From the NCBI RefSeq assembly GCF_025370255.1, contig NZ_JAMTCD010000019.1:1-64000 (forward strand): a stretch of 64,000 nt of DNA, given 5' to 3'. Of the stretch, positions 26,197-36,010 are shown piece after piece. Within the stretch, counting starts at the first letter, position 1, and each line of letters starts with the position of its first letter. The notes under the pieces are model-generated. The model saw only the letters and a list, made by a program, of their open reading frames with translations, ran no database searches and was not told the DNA's origin. The position numbers were made by a program, and so were the translations under genes. The stretch is from Shewanella holmiensis (GTDB lineage: Bacteria > Pseudomonadota > Gammaproteobacteria > Enterobacterales > Shewanellaceae).

Positions 26197-28098
26197 TTAC
26201 TGAGTAATTGACAAAATAGTGACACCTTTTTGTGTCAATTTAATTGTTGAATCTAGCCGTTTAACGTTTTGTGTCACTATATCTTTAGCCGTGGCAGATG
26301 GCGGTAAGATTTGATTAAAACGTTGTAAATCCAACTCAAGCGGCTGTTCATTTTTGTTGTAAATGATCATCAGGGTTTCAGCATCAGCTTGTCTAAATTG
26401 CACATAAACCCCATTTTGGGGGGCGTAGTGTGTTAATGTGCCAGAGGTAATGGCCACTGATTGCTGACGATATTGCAGTAACGCCTTAGTAAAGCTAAGT
26501 GCCTCTAATTGTTGAGATGATAAATTTTGTTGAGTAAACACATTGACGTCATCGCCTTGCCATCCACCAGGGAAATCCGCTCTGACTGCGCCATCATTTC
26601 TGTCTTTTGTTGGGCTGGTCATTAACACTTCGGTACCATAAAAAATCTGCGGGATACGATTACTGGTTAATACATAGGCCATGGCCATTTTGTATAGGGC
26701 GAGGTTTTGATTTAATAAACTAAATAATCGATTAGTGTCATGATTACCTTCAAACAACACTAGTGCTGTTGGATCGGCATAGACTACATCATTAGCTAAC
26801 ATTTCATACAGGTTAATTAACCCGCTACCCCAGTTTTCTTGTTCATTCAGGCTTGAGATGATTTTTTCATACAAGGGGAAGTCCATCATACTTGGCGAGT
26901 AAGATTGATAACCGTCTTTATTGTGTTTACCTGCTTGCCAATAACTGACAGTGATAGGGTTGGCAGACCATTCTTCTCCGACAATATTAAACTGTGGATA
27001 TTCGGTCATAATGGCTTTTGACCATTTAGCTAAAAAAGTTTTATCTGCATAAGAATAAGTGTCTTCACGAATACCACTTAGGCCGGCATATTCTACCCAC
27101 CAGATACTGTTTTGAATCAAATACGTGGCCAAATGTGGGTCGCGCTGATTGAGGTCTGGCATGGTGTCAGTAAACCAGCCATTCTCAAATTCCGCAGTAT
27201 CAGCTACTACAGCGTAAGGGTCTTGAACTGTGGTACGTCGATGGCTGGTGTAGGTGATATTCTTATTATCCTGTAACCAGTTTGATTGACCATTAATCCA
27301 AGTTGAAGTTGGCAACCCTAGACTATTATTACCTGTCATCCAGTGATGACCCGATCCCATGTGGTTGACGATGACATCTTTAATGATCCCGATCCCAAAG
27401 CTGTTCGCTTCTTCTACAAGCGATTTATACTCTTCATTACTGCCAAAGCGCGGATCAATTTGATAATAATCAGTTGTCGAGTAACCATGATAAGAATACT
27501 TTGACTGATTATTCTCTAACAAAGGATTAATCCAAAGCTGAGTGACTCCTAAGTCTTTGAGATAGGGCAGTGCTTTACGGATCCCCATAATATCGCCGCC
27601 ATGTCGGCCATCTTTGTCTTTACGGTTAGCCGATTCAAGCATATCAGGATGGTTATCATTGTCGGGATTGCCGTTAACAAAGCGGTCTGGGGTGATCAGG
27701 TAAATTACATCTTTATTGCTAAAACCTTGTCGATTTTTAGCATTGTTTCGGCGGGCTAAAATGGGATATTCAATTTGTTGTACCAACTGATCATTTTGAT
27801 ACAGACCAAAGATCAACGTTTGCGGTTTGGCCTGGGATAAATCTAGATCAATAAACAGGTGATGCTGGCTTTGACTATTATCAACCTTAATAAGCTTTAC
27901 GCCATTTGCATCTATCAATTTAACCTCAAATTGATGAATATTTTCACCGTAAACAAGTAATTGTAATTGGCTGTTTTGCATACCCGCCCACCAAGATTCG
28001 GGTTCTACTTTAATGGCATTTATTTGGGCGAAAGAGGGTGAAGAGAATAATAAACCTGCAATGAGACTGTAACGCAGCTTAGGAGATAAGAATTTCAT
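26197..28098 (-). CDS. GH13 cyclomaltodextrinase/neopullulanase-like amylase, secreted
   Basis: 633-residue enzyme with a type I signal peptide (cut near SFA/QI), an N-terminal cyclomaltodextrinase-type Ig-like domain (about 25-125) and a GH13 barrel. Catalytic regions are DVIVNHMGSG (I), SGIREDTYSY with nucleophile Asp (II), NIVGEEWSAN with acid Glu (III) and LFEGNHDTNR (IV). The layout resembles the periplasmic neopullulanase SusA of Bacteroides, so it probably cuts imported malto-oligosaccharides, cyclodextrins or pullulan pieces in the periplasm. It is the third gene of the TonB receptor operon, 73 bp after the halogenase-like gene. Confidence 0.88.
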   Translation of the reverse strand: MKFLSPKLRYSLIAGLLFSSPSFAQINAIKVEPESWWAGMQNSQLQLLVYGENIHQFEVKLIDANGVKLIKVDNSQSQHHLFIDLDLSQAKPQTLIFGLYQNDQLVQQIEYPILARRNNAKNRQGFSNKDVIYLITPDRFVNGNPDNDNHPDMLESANRKDKDGRHGGDIMGIRKALPYLKDLGVTQLWINPLLENNQSKYSYHGYSTTDYYQIDPRFGSNEEYKSLVEEANSFGIGIIKDVIVNHMGSGHHWMTGNNSLGLPTSTWINGQSNWLQDNKNITYTSHRRTTVQDPYAVVADTAEFENGWFTDTMPDLNQRDPHLATYLIQNSIWWVEYAGLSGIREDTYSYADKTFLAKWSKAIMTEYPQFNIVGEEWSANPITVSYWQAGKHNKDGYQSYSPSMMDFPLYEKIISSLNEQENWGSGLINLYEMLANDVVYADPTALVLFEGNHDTNRLFSLLNQNLALYKMAMAYVLTSNRIPQIFYGTEVLMTSPTKDRNDGAVRADFPGGWQGDDVNVFTQQNLSSQQLEALSFTKALLQYRQQSVAITSGTLTHYAPQNGVYVQFRQADAETLMIIYNKNEQPLELDLQRFNQILPPSATAKDIVTQNVKRLDSTIKLTQKGVTILSITQ

Positions 28099-28171
28099 TG
28101 TGGTACCTTTTTTTTATAAAATTCGGCGTTTGTAACGTGAGATAAAAACAAATTAACGACGCAAAATACTG

Positions 28172-29671
28172 TTAAAGCCGCTGAATATACTGTTCATGAT
28201 CGGGCATGTTATCAACCGCCCGATTTATAATGGCTTTTACGTTAGCTAAAAATTCACTGAGATCCTCTGGTTGAATACTGTTGGCAAGAGGGTTGTGATC
28301 CAAAGGCATAATGCCTTGTCCTAACATGACTTGAACCCATGCAGCCTCAGTAAACAATTCATCTTGATGGCGAGTCACTGTACCGGTTGCTTTAAACAAA
28401 TCTATTTTATTTTTTAATGACTTCGGGATGTCCATTTCCCGGCACCGTTGCCATAAATCAGCCTGCTCAGCTGATTCGTTACTGCGTTGATTTAAGTGAT
28501 AATGCAAAATAATAAAATCGCGAATTTGTTCGAACTCTAAGGCCGATTGACGGTTAAATTCATCGATATTGGCTTGCTGGATACCATGATGGGGAAATAA
28601 TTTTGTTAAACGAATAATTGCCGACTGAACAAGATGCAAGCTGGTGGACTCAAGTGGTTCTAAAAATCCACTTGATAGTCCAATAGCGACGCAGTTTTTA
28701 TGCCATTGCAGCTTACGACGACCCGTAGTGAACTGAATTTTGCGAGGTTCAGTTAATGGTTTTGCGTCTAAATTATCCAGCAAAAGCGCTTTTGCATCGT
28801 CATCTGAGATAAACTGGCTGCAATATACCAAGCCGTTACCGGTACGGTTTTGCAGGGGAATACGCCATTGCCAACCGGCATCATGGGCAATTGAGCGAGT
28901 GTAGGGAGTGAGGCTTTCAACTCGTTCGCATTGCACTGCGTATGCACTGTCACAAGGTAACCAATGTTGCCAGTTTTCATAACCTACGTGTAATTGTTGT
29001 TCAATGAGTAACGCCGTAAAACCTGAACAATCAATGAAAAAATCCCCCTTAATACATTGATTATCCGATAATGTAATTGATTCAATATGACCATCTTGGT
29101 TTAATTTACTTGCGGTGATCCGGCCTTCAATGCGTTTTACCGCAAGATTTTCGCTATAGTTTCTTAATAAGCTTGCATAAAGACCGGCATCAAAATGATA
29201 GGCGTGGGTAATGCCAGCAAGTGGCGAGCCTGCAATGCTATCTATAGCATCAAATTTATTGTGTTTAGCGGCTTGGTAATTAAGGGAGTATTGCCAAAAA
29301 TCAGCAGCTTGCAGCGGATTAGATTTAAGCCAATAATGATGAAACTGGCTGAATCCAATGTCTTTGCCTATGTTACCAAAGGCATGCATGTAGGTTTGTT
29401 GCTGTTTTCCCCAATTTTCGAACTCAATCCCTAGTTTGTAGGTTGCTTGGGTTTGTTTAATAAAGTCTGCTTCATTAATCCCTAACACGCTATTAAATAT
29501 TTGTAACGGTGGGATAGTGGCTTCACCGACACCGATAGTGCCAATATCTTCGGATTCTACTAAGGTAATATTTAGCTGACTTTTAAACAGACGAACTAAC
29601 ATGGCGGCTGTCATCCAGCCAGAAGTGCCGCCACCTACAATTACGATGTCTTTTATTTTGTTGTTATTCAT
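28172..29671 (-). CDS. Tryptophan-halogenase-like flavin-dependent enzyme
   Basis: About 499-residue FADH2-dependent halogenase family member. All hallmarks are intact counting from the ATG at 29671: dinucleotide motif GGGTSGW (13-19), the catalytic lysine at position 79 (within TYKLGIEF, the same number as in PrnA), the halogenase motif WxWxIP as WQWRIP (267-272) and FLEPLESTS (337-345) with the conserved active-site Glu. The last block reads ESTS where PrnA has ESTG, at the halide site. Start chosen because AAGG lies 8 bp upstream; an ATG 6 bp earlier is too close to the ribosome site. It lies between the TonB receptor and GH13 genes and is probably co-expressed with starch uptake. Substrate unknown, and halogenation itself is inferred. 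Confidence 0.88.
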   Translation of the reverse strand: MNNNKIKDIVIVGGGTSGWMTAAMLVRLFKSQLNITLVESEDIGTIGVGEATIPPLQIFNSVLGINEADFIKQTQATYKLGIEFENWGKQQQTYMHAFGNIGKDIGFSQFHHYWLKSNPLQAADFWQYSLNYQAAKHNKFDAIDSIAGSPLAGITHAYHFDAGLYASLLRNYSENLAVKRIEGRITASKLNQDGHIESITLSDNQCIKGDFFIDCSGFTALLIEQQLHVGYENWQHWLPCDSAYAVQCERVESLTPYTRSIAHDAGWQWRIPLQNRTGNGLVYCSQFISDDDAKALLLDNLDAKPLTEPRKIQFTTGRRKLQWHKNCVAIGLSSGFLEPLESTSLHLVQSAIIRLTKLFPHHGIQQANIDEFNRQSALEFEQIRDFIILHYHLNQRSNESAEQADLWQRCREMDIPKSLKNKIDLFKATGTVTRHQDELFTEAAWVQVMLGQGIMPLDHNPLANSIQPEDLSEFLANVKAIINRAVDNMPDHEQYIQRL

Positions 29672-29706
29672 AGTCATCGCCTTAATTATTCATTGTCAAT
29701 ATAAAC

Positions 29707-29740
29707 TAAAAAAGCCCCTGTAACGGGTTACAGAGGCTTT
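29707..29740 (-). terminator. Intra-operon terminator after TonB receptor
   Basis: Stem AAAGCC.CTGTAAC / GTTACAG.GGCTTT at 29711-29740 with a T-tract on the minus strand (A-run at 29707-29713). It sits between the receptor stop and the halogenase start. It would reduce read-through and favour receptor over downstream enzymes. Confidence 0.8.
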
Positions 29741-29755
29741 ATTTTAGCCGCTAGA

Positions 29756-32479
29756 TTAGAACTTGTAGTTCGCACCTAACATAAAGTTACGGCCATAGTT
29801 TTGATAATCACGTACATGACGTGCATCATCACCTGTGTATGACGTAAATGGCTCATTGGTTAAGTTGTTGACTTGGAATAATACTGATAAACCGTATAAG
29901 GCATCAATACCACTTTCACTAAAGTCGTAACCTACTTGCGCATCAACAACGGTTTCAGCAGCAACGTTAACATTGACTCGACTAAGGCTGATCGCAGTGA
30001 CTTCACCTAAGAACTCACTACGGTAGCGTGAACTAACACGAGCCTCAAAGCCTGAATTTTCATAGTAAACCGTGGCATTGAAGGTTTTTTCAGAAAGGCC
30101 TGGTAGCGTAGTTGGATCACTGTCTGAGGTTTCTTTGACTTCGGAATCATTATAAGACGCACTCATAACAGTACCAAATCCAGAAAGCACATCAGCAAAT
30201 AGACCAAAATCTAAAGAGAAAGATGCTTCAACGCCTTGAACGTAGCCACCTTCACCATTTTGCGGTTGAGTAACTAAACCTATCGGGTTACCTCCTACTT
30301 CAGGGAAGATTTCACCAAAGTTGAATTCAGAACGTTGATCGTAAACATAGTTTTCTAAATCTTTGTAGAAAACAGCTACCGCAAAGTAACCTTGATCACT
30401 AAAGTAGTTTTCATAGCTTAAGTCGTATTGACGAGCTAACCATGGACGTAGTTCAGGATTACCCGCACCACCAGACCAGTTAACACCATCACTTGGGTTA
30501 GCATTATAGCTGAAGTTAGCATTGGCATTCATTTTATCCATGCGTGCGCGAGTCAAAGTGCGAGCAGCAGCAAAGCGTAACATTTGACCATCGGCAACTT
30601 CTAACCCTAGGTTAAGACTTGGTAACCACTCTGTGTAGCTATCACTTGCAGTTCGAGGGGTTTTAACGACAGTTCCTGAGTCGACAGAAGCAACTGTGCC
30701 ATTTGAACTTTGATCTGTCATCACGGCTTGTAAACCAATATTACCTGATAGGGGTAAATCGAACAGTTCAGAGTCAACATTGGCTTTTACAAATGCAGTA
30801 GTCACATCTTCAGCAACTTGCCAAGAGTTAGTTGCACGACTTAAGTCAACGGTATCAGCGTTTGTTTCGGTGTAATTACCATCATTATAAAATGCTAAAG
30901 AATCATAACTTAGCATGTTACCCATACCGAAAAAATCCAGTGAGGTAGGTGCTAGGAGGTACGCATCTGGCACCGTTTGCATGTCAGGGTAGTCTTTTAA
31001 TGTGAGGTAAAAGCCGTTATCTTGCTTAGTCTTTTCACGTTCAGTGTAATTAACACCAAACTCGACACTGCGAACAGCACCTTCATCAAAGATATATTCG
31101 GCAGCAAGTTTAACTGACTTTAAATCATCTTCAATTTCAGGCTTGTTGATAAAACCATCTTGGCTATCAGGTCCTACAGGGTTGCCCCAGCTAAACGGAC
31201 CACCTAATTTGATTACATTAGGATCTGAATAATCTAAGTTGTGCGAAAAGTGGTAACTTCCATCACCATCATATTCAAAGCCCAGTTGATCGACTGCACC
31301 GTTACCATTACCACGACCTGTACCACTGTAACTTTCCATACCAAGGTCGGTTCTGTCAGATTTTGACATGGCAATATCAGCTTCGACAGCCCAATTATTA
31401 TTCACTTGGAACTTGTTATTCCAGCCTACAGATAAGGACTCAGCATCACGGGTATTAACATCATTACGAACTACTACAGCAGCGTCATTGATGATACCTT
31501 TGGTCACTAATCCATCTTGGGTTTCTAATGCCGTAATTCCTGAGTTACCCCAACCAGCACCCCATTGACCAGGAATTTCAATGCCGCGTAAACGTTGATC
31601 GTCAAAGAACTTGGTATAAAAAATATCAACAGTCGATTTGAAAAAATCATTAGGTGCAAATTCAATGACCCCAAGGAAACCATCACGTTCTAGTTCAGAA
31701 GAACGCACGAATGGCTTGGCGCCACCTAACACAAAAGGATTATCTGAATTGTAATCCAATTCTGGATAGCCCCATGCTTGCCAACGCTCCTCTTGGTTTG
31801 GCGACACCATACGAGAATAACCAAGGGCAATACCAATAGTGTCATCGGCAAATTGGTCGATATAAGAAACACTGCCGCGGTAACCTTTATCATCAGATCC
31901 ACTGTTAAGTGCACCTAGATCGTTCATTTCACCACGAAGACTAACAGCAAATGTTTGCTCGCCATGTGTTAGTGGGCTGATAGTTTGCATATCAACTGTG
32001 CCGCCGATAGCTTGCGCCATAACAGAGGCATCAGGTGTTTTGTATACCACAACGCGATTTAATAATTCAGAAGGGTATTGGTCAAATTCAACACCGCGGT
32101 TATCGTTAACAGAGGTTTGTTCACGTCCATTTAAAGTGGCAGTCGTAAAGTCAGGTCCTAAGCCTCGAATAGAAATAACGTTGGCTCGTCCATCTAGACG
32201 CTGCGCAGCAACACCTGGTAAACGAGCAAGTGACTCTGCAATTGATACATCAGGTAATTTACCAATATCTTCAGCAGAAATAGCTTCTACGATAGAAGAT
32301 GAAGACATCTTAAGCGATTGTGATTCTTGTAAACTACGGCGAATACCGGTGACTTTAACCACTTCGATGTTTTCATCAGCAGTGGCTGTATTTGTAACAT
32401 CGTCAGCAGCATAAGCACTTATACTTGCACCTGCAGCAGCTAACGCTAATGTGAGTAGGCTCGGTTTAAAAAGCAACAT
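29756..32479 (-). CDS. TonB-dependent receptor for maltodextrins
   Basis: 907-residue outer-membrane receptor. Signal peptide cut near AYA/AD (24/25), TonB box region IEVVKVTGIRR (38-48), plug domain with KLPDVSIAESLARLPGVAAQ, then VISIRGLGPDF and YPSELLNRVVVYKT, and a barrel ending in ANYKF. It is the first gene of the operon with halogenase and two amylases, so it probably imports maltodextrins; it corresponds by position to receptors called MalA in Caulobacter-type maltose loci. AAAGGGGAAAG precedes the ATG. The promoter carries the starch-regulon palindrome, and a terminator after the stop suggests it is the most abundant product of the operon. Confidence 0.9.
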   Translation of the reverse strand: MLLFKPSLLTLALAAAGASISAYAADDVTNTATADENIEVVKVTGIRRSLQESQSLKMSSSSIVEAISAEDIGKLPDVSIAESLARLPGVAAQRLDGRANVISIRGLGPDFTTATLNGREQTSVNDNRGVEFDQYPSELLNRVVVYKTPDASVMAQAIGGTVDMQTISPLTHGEQTFAVSLRGEMNDLGALNSGSDDKGYRGSVSYIDQFADDTIGIALGYSRMVSPNQEERWQAWGYPELDYNSDNPFVLGGAKPFVRSSELERDGFLGVIEFAPNDFFKSTVDIFYTKFFDDQRLRGIEIPGQWGAGWGNSGITALETQDGLVTKGIINDAAVVVRNDVNTRDAESLSVGWNNKFQVNNNWAVEADIAMSKSDRTDLGMESYSGTGRGNGNGAVDQLGFEYDGDGSYHFSHNLDYSDPNVIKLGGPFSWGNPVGPDSQDGFINKPEIEDDLKSVKLAAEYIFDEGAVRSVEFGVNYTEREKTKQDNGFYLTLKDYPDMQTVPDAYLLAPTSLDFFGMGNMLSYDSLAFYNDGNYTETNADTVDLSRATNSWQVAEDVTTAFVKANVDSELFDLPLSGNIGLQAVMTDQSSNGTVASVDSGTVVKTPRTASDSYTEWLPSLNLGLEVADGQMLRFAAARTLTRARMDKMNANANFSYNANPSDGVNWSGGAGNPELRPWLARQYDLSYENYFSDQGYFAVAVFYKDLENYVYDQRSEFNFGEIFPEVGGNPIGLVTQPQNGEGGYVQGVEASFSLDFGLFADVLSGFGTVMSASYNDSEVKETSDSDPTTLPGLSEKTFNATVYYENSGFEARVSSRYRSEFLGEVTAISLSRVNVNVAAETVVDAQVGYDFSESGIDALYGLSVLFQVNNLTNEPFTSYTGDDARHVRDYQNYGRNFMLGANYKF

Positions 32480-32643
32480 TCATCTTTCCCCTTTTGTGAA
32501 TGCTTAACCTTGATATGTCCAGATCAAGTTGTTAGCAATCATTATGATTTTGGTTACAGTCTTTATTGTGTTTTTTGTATCAGCCGTCTTAATTGACTGC
32601 ATAAGCGCTGAAGTTATGACCAAATTGTTGCACAACAGTGACG

Positions 32644-32692
32644 ATACTACTCCTAGGATTGTTTAGCCGACAATATTATGCATACGTATTCA
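32644..32692 (-). promoter_or_regulatory. Starch-regulon operator and promoter (TonB receptor operon)
   Basis: Minus strand: TGAATACGTATGCA (32692 to 32679), 5 bp, TTGTCG (32673-32668), 18 bp, TAGTAT (32649-32644). Leader of about 158 nt before the receptor ATG. The 501-bp divergent region 32480-32980 holds this promoter and the opposing one at 32828. Confidence 0.75.
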
Positions 32693-32827
32693 AAAGTGTC
32701 ACACACAAATATTGACTGTTTTTTTACATTTTATTAACTGGATTTGAATCATTTTTTGTTGTCATAAGTCTATGTATACAATAGCTATTAATTAAATTTC
32801 ATTAAGATGATTTGATAACTAATTTAA

Positions 32828-32877
32828 TGCATACGTATGCAGGTGTATTGAACCTGATTTCCAAATTCACGTATCCT
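32828..32877 (+). promoter_or_regulatory. Starch-regulon operator and promoter (GH13 glucosidase)
   Basis: Plus strand: perfect 14-bp palindrome TGCATACGTATGCA (32828-32841), 6 bp, TTGAAC (32848-32853), 18 bp, TATCCT (32872-32877). The two divergent operators are 135 bp apart, so looping between them is conceivable. Confidence 0.72.
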
Positions 32878-32980
32878 CGTTGCAACAACAAAATAACAAT
32901 GGCGTGTTAAAGCGTCGCAACATATGTTTAACAGTATAGGTGCTACTTGCTTGTGTTGAGCATCATTTAGAGGGAATGTA

Positions 32981-34603
32981 ATGGGTCAAGTAACCTGGTG
33001 GCGCGGCGGTATTATTTACCAAGTATATCCACGCAGTTTGATGGATTCGAACGATGATGGAGTAGGTGACTTACAAGGGATCATTGCCAAACTTGACTAC
33101 ATATCAAGTCTAAATGTGGATGCGATTTGGATTTCCCCTTTCTTTAGATCACCGATGAAAGACTTTGGTTACGATATTAGTGACTATCGCGATATTGACC
33201 CAATGTTTGGCACCATGGCTGATTTTGACGAGCTAATTGCAAAAGCACATGGATTGAATATCAAGATCATTATCGACCAAGTACTTAGCCATACCTCAGA
33301 TCAACATGACTGGTTTGAACAAAGCCGTCAAAACCGAACTAATCCTAAAGCTGACTGGTATGTGTGGGCCGATCCAAAAGAGGACGGTAGCGCACCGAAT
33401 AACTGGCTTGCCATTTTTGGTGGCTGTGCATGGGAATGGGAGCCACGTCGTCAACAATATTATTTACACAACTTCTTAAAAAGCCAACCGGATCTTAATT
33501 TCCATTGCGATGAACTGCGCCAAGCGGTCCTAGATAATGTTGAGTTTTGGCTGAAAAAGGGTGTTGATGGCTTTAGATTAGATGCGATTACCTTTTGCTA
33601 TCATGATGAGCAATTACGTGATAATCCCGCTAAACCGAAAGATCAACGTCAAGGTCGCGGTTTTAGCGAAGACAATCCTTATGCTTATCAATACCATTAC
33701 TACAATAATACTCGCCCACAAACGGTAGGATTTATTGAAGAGTTACGGGCATTGATTAATCGCTATCCAGGGGCAGTCACTTTAGGTGAAGTGTCATCTG
33801 AAGATTCACTTGCCACTATGGCTGAGTACACCCAAGGTGATGATCGCCTGCATATGGCTTATAGCTTTGAGCTGTTAACCGATGATTTCAGTGCAGCGTA
33901 TATTCGCCAAACCGTTGAAGAATTAGAAGCCAGTATTGGTGACGGTTGGCCGTGCTGGGCCATTGGTAATCATGATGTTCAACGTGTTGCAACGCGATGG
34001 GGCAAGGGCGAAACTAATCCCGATCTTGTTAAAATGCTTAACGGCATGTTGTTTTCCTTACGCGGCAGTATCTGCAGTTATCAGGGCGAAGAATTAGGGT
34101 TAACCGAAGCCCCGATCGAGTTTGACCAGCTTCAAGATCCCTTTGGGATTACATTTTGGCCGATGTTCAAAGGTCGAGATGGTTGCCGTACGCCCATGCC
34201 TTGGACAAAAGATACCGAGCAGGCGGGTTTTTCAAAAGTCACGCCATGGCTACCCATTCCGTTAGCTCATGCTGAAAAAGCAGTGGATACTCAAGAGACA
34301 GATCCAGAGTCTATTTTGAATAGTTATCGACATTTTTTAGCATGGCGAAAGCAACAACCTATACTGATTAGCGGTGATATTCGTTTCGTCAATGCAAATG
34401 AATCAATACTCGCTTTTGAACGCCATTTTGAAGAAAAGAAAATGTTAGTGCTGTTTAATCTTTCAAACCAAAATACAGTGTTTGCGGTCGATACTTATCA
34501 ATTGAGTGCAGAGTTGAATGAACATGGCTTGTTAGCGGGTCAGCAAATCGGCACGGTTGTCGAGTTGCCACCATTTGGCAGTTATTTCGCTAACATAAAA
34601 TAA
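32981..34603 (+). CDS. GH13 alpha-glucosidase, cytoplasmic
   Basis: 540-residue alpha-glucosidase of the oligo-1,6-glucosidase/HaG-like branch, without signal peptide. Starts WWRGGIIYQVYPRS, typical of the group. Catalytic regions: DQVLSHTSDQH (I), GFRLDAITF with nucleophile Asp (about 200), TLGEVSSED with acid Glu (about 269) and AIGNHDVQR (IV). It hydrolyses maltose and short alpha-glucosides to glucose in the cytoplasm after uptake. It is transcribed divergently from the TonB receptor operon, with its own copy of the regulon palindrome. AGAGGG lies upstream of the ATG. A terminator separates it from the sugar MFS gene downstream. Confidence 0.92.
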   Translation: MGQVTWWRGGIIYQVYPRSLMDSNDDGVGDLQGIIAKLDYISSLNVDAIWISPFFRSPMKDFGYDISDYRDIDPMFGTMADFDELIAKAHGLNIKIIIDQVLSHTSDQHDWFEQSRQNRTNPKADWYVWADPKEDGSAPNNWLAIFGGCAWEWEPRRQQYYLHNFLKSQPDLNFHCDELRQAVLDNVEFWLKKGVDGFRLDAITFCYHDEQLRDNPAKPKDQRQGRGFSEDNPYAYQYHYYNNTRPQTVGFIEELRALINRYPGAVTLGEVSSEDSLATMAEYTQGDDRLHMAYSFELLTDDFSAAYIRQTVEELEASIGDGWPCWAIGNHDVQRVATRWGKGETNPDLVKMLNGMLFSLRGSICSYQGEELGLTEAPIEFDQLQDPFGITFWPMFKGRDGCRTPMPWTKDTEQAGFSKVTPWLPIPLAHAEKAVDTQETDPESILNSYRHFLAWRKQQPILISGDIRFVNANESILAFERHFEEKKMLVLFNLSNQNTVFAVDTYQLSAELNEHGLLAGQQIGTVVELPPFGSYFANIK

Positions 34604-34612
34604 AGTGAACAC

Positions 34613-34639
34613 GCCGATAGCCAATTTATCGGCTTTTTT
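34613..34639 (+). terminator. Terminator after GH13 alpha-glucosidase
   Basis: 7-bp stem GCCGATA / TATCGGC with a 7-base loop and six T. It reduces read-through into the MFS gene that starts 42 bp later. Confidence 0.8.
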
Positions 34640-34680
34640 ATCACCTTTTCAATAACAATAATGAATAAAGGAAACTATTT

Positions 34681-35949
34681 ATGGCGCTTTCAGCCCCCTC
34701 AAATACAACTGCCGAATCATCGGCTGGTAACGACAATTACCGTTTTGCACTGGTTTCGCTTACCTCGCTATTTTTTATGTGGGGATTTATTACTTGTTTA
34801 AATGATATTTTAATTCCACATTTAAAATCGGTGTTCTCGCTGAGCTACACCGAAGCAATGTTGATTCAGTTTTGCTTTTTTGGTGCTTATTTTTTAGTGT
34901 CACTGCCAGCAGGTAACTTAGTTAAAAAGCTAGGGTATCAAAAGGGAATTGTCACTGGATTAGCCATTGCCAGTTTCGGTTGTGCTTTATTCTATCCTGC
35001 AGCTGATTTTGCCGTTTATGGATTATTTTTAGCCGCGCTATTTGTGCTTGCATCAGGTATCACCATATTACAAGTCGCTGCCAATCCTTACGTAAATGCC
35101 CTTGGTAGTGTTGAAACGGCATCAAGTCGTCTTAATTTAACTCAGGCTTTTAATGCCCTCGGCACCACGGTGGCACCTTTTTTTGGGGCGGTGTTGATTT
35201 TATCAGTTGCATCAGGCGCGACGGCAGAATTATCTCATGCGCAAGCAGAAGCTGATGTCGTGAAACTACCATATTTACTATTATCAGGCATGTTGGCGTT
35301 ATTAGCGGTGATTTTTTCAAGGTTATCATTGCCACAAATCGTTGAACATGCCGAACCAGCAGATGTCTCTGGCAATATTACTCATAATGGCAAAACCAGT
35401 GCGATGCAGTCGATACACCTTGTATTGGGCGCTGTCGGTATTTTTGTTTATGTGGGTGCAGAAGTCTCTATTGGCAGCTTTTTAGTCAGTTTTTTGGGGG
35501 AAGAAAGCATCGCAGGCCTTAAAGAAGCCGATGCCGCCAATTATATTGCGTATTATTGGGGCGGGGCGATGATAGGACGGTTTATTGGTTCAGTGGTTAT
35601 GCAAAAAATTCCAGCCGGTACAGTATTAGCTTTTAATGCTTTGATGGCGTCAATACTGGTGTTGGTGGCGATGAATACCCAAGGTGCGATCGCTATGTGG
35701 GCGATTTTGGCGGTGGGGCTTTTTAACTCGATAATGTTCCCTACCATTTTCAGTTTAGCACTGCGTGATTTAGGCCCACACACCTCGCAAGGATCTGGCA
35801 TTTTATGTTTGGCTATTGTTGGTGGCGCAATAGTGCCATTATTACAGGGTGTTATGGCTGACAACATGGGCTTACAACCTGCGTTTATTTTGCCGGTAAT
35901 ATGCTATGCCTTTATATTATTCTATGGTGCGAAAGGCGCGAAAATGTAG
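34681..35949 (+). CDS. Sugar MFS transporter (glucose/galactose, FucP family)
   Basis: 422-residue, 12-helix permease of the fucose/glucose-galactose:H+ symporter family. Landmarks are [19 protein letters not shown] in helix 1, [32 protein letters not shown] and [16 protein letters not shown]. It probably imports glucose released by the exported glucosidases. AAAGGA lies 8 bp before the ATG. It follows the cytoplasmic alpha-glucosidase on the same strand but behind a terminator, so it is either driven by read-through from the starch promoter or by its own promoter. Exact sugar cannot be read from sequence. Confidence 0.85.
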   Translation: MALSAPSNTTAESSAGNDNYRFALVSLTSLFFMWGFITCLNDILIPHLKSVFSLSYTEAMLIQFCFFGAYFLVSLPAGNLVKKLGYQKGIVTGLAIASFGCALFYPAADFAVYGLFLAALFVLASGITILQVAANPYVNALGSVETASSRLNLTQAFNALGTTVAPFFGAVLILSVASGATAELSHAQAEADVVKLPYLLLSGMLALLAVIFSRLSLPQIVEHAEPADVSGNITHNGKTSAMQSIHLVLGAVGIFVYVGAEVSIGSFLVSFLGEESIAGLKEADAANYIAYYWGGAMIGRFIGSVVMQKIPAGTVLAFNALMASILVLVAMNTQGAIAMWAILAVGLFNSIMFPTIFSLALRDLGPHTSQGSGILCLAIVGGAIVPLLQGVMADNMGLQPAFILPVICYAFILFYGAKGAKM

Positions 35950-35983
35950 GTGATATTAGCGTGTTAATTGAATAAGCTAAGTT

Positions 35984-36010
35984 AAAGCGACCTTCTGGGT
36001 CGCTTTTTTA
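35984..36010 (+). terminator. Terminator after sugar MFS gene
   Basis: 9-bp stem AAAGCGACC / GGTCGCTTT with 5-base loop and T-tract. It marks the end of the starch region. Confidence 0.88.

Noticed and set aside
32480..32637. 32-codon ORF in the TonB receptor leader
   Set aside because: No ribosome site, low-complexity composition and no sign of peptide features; likely chance.
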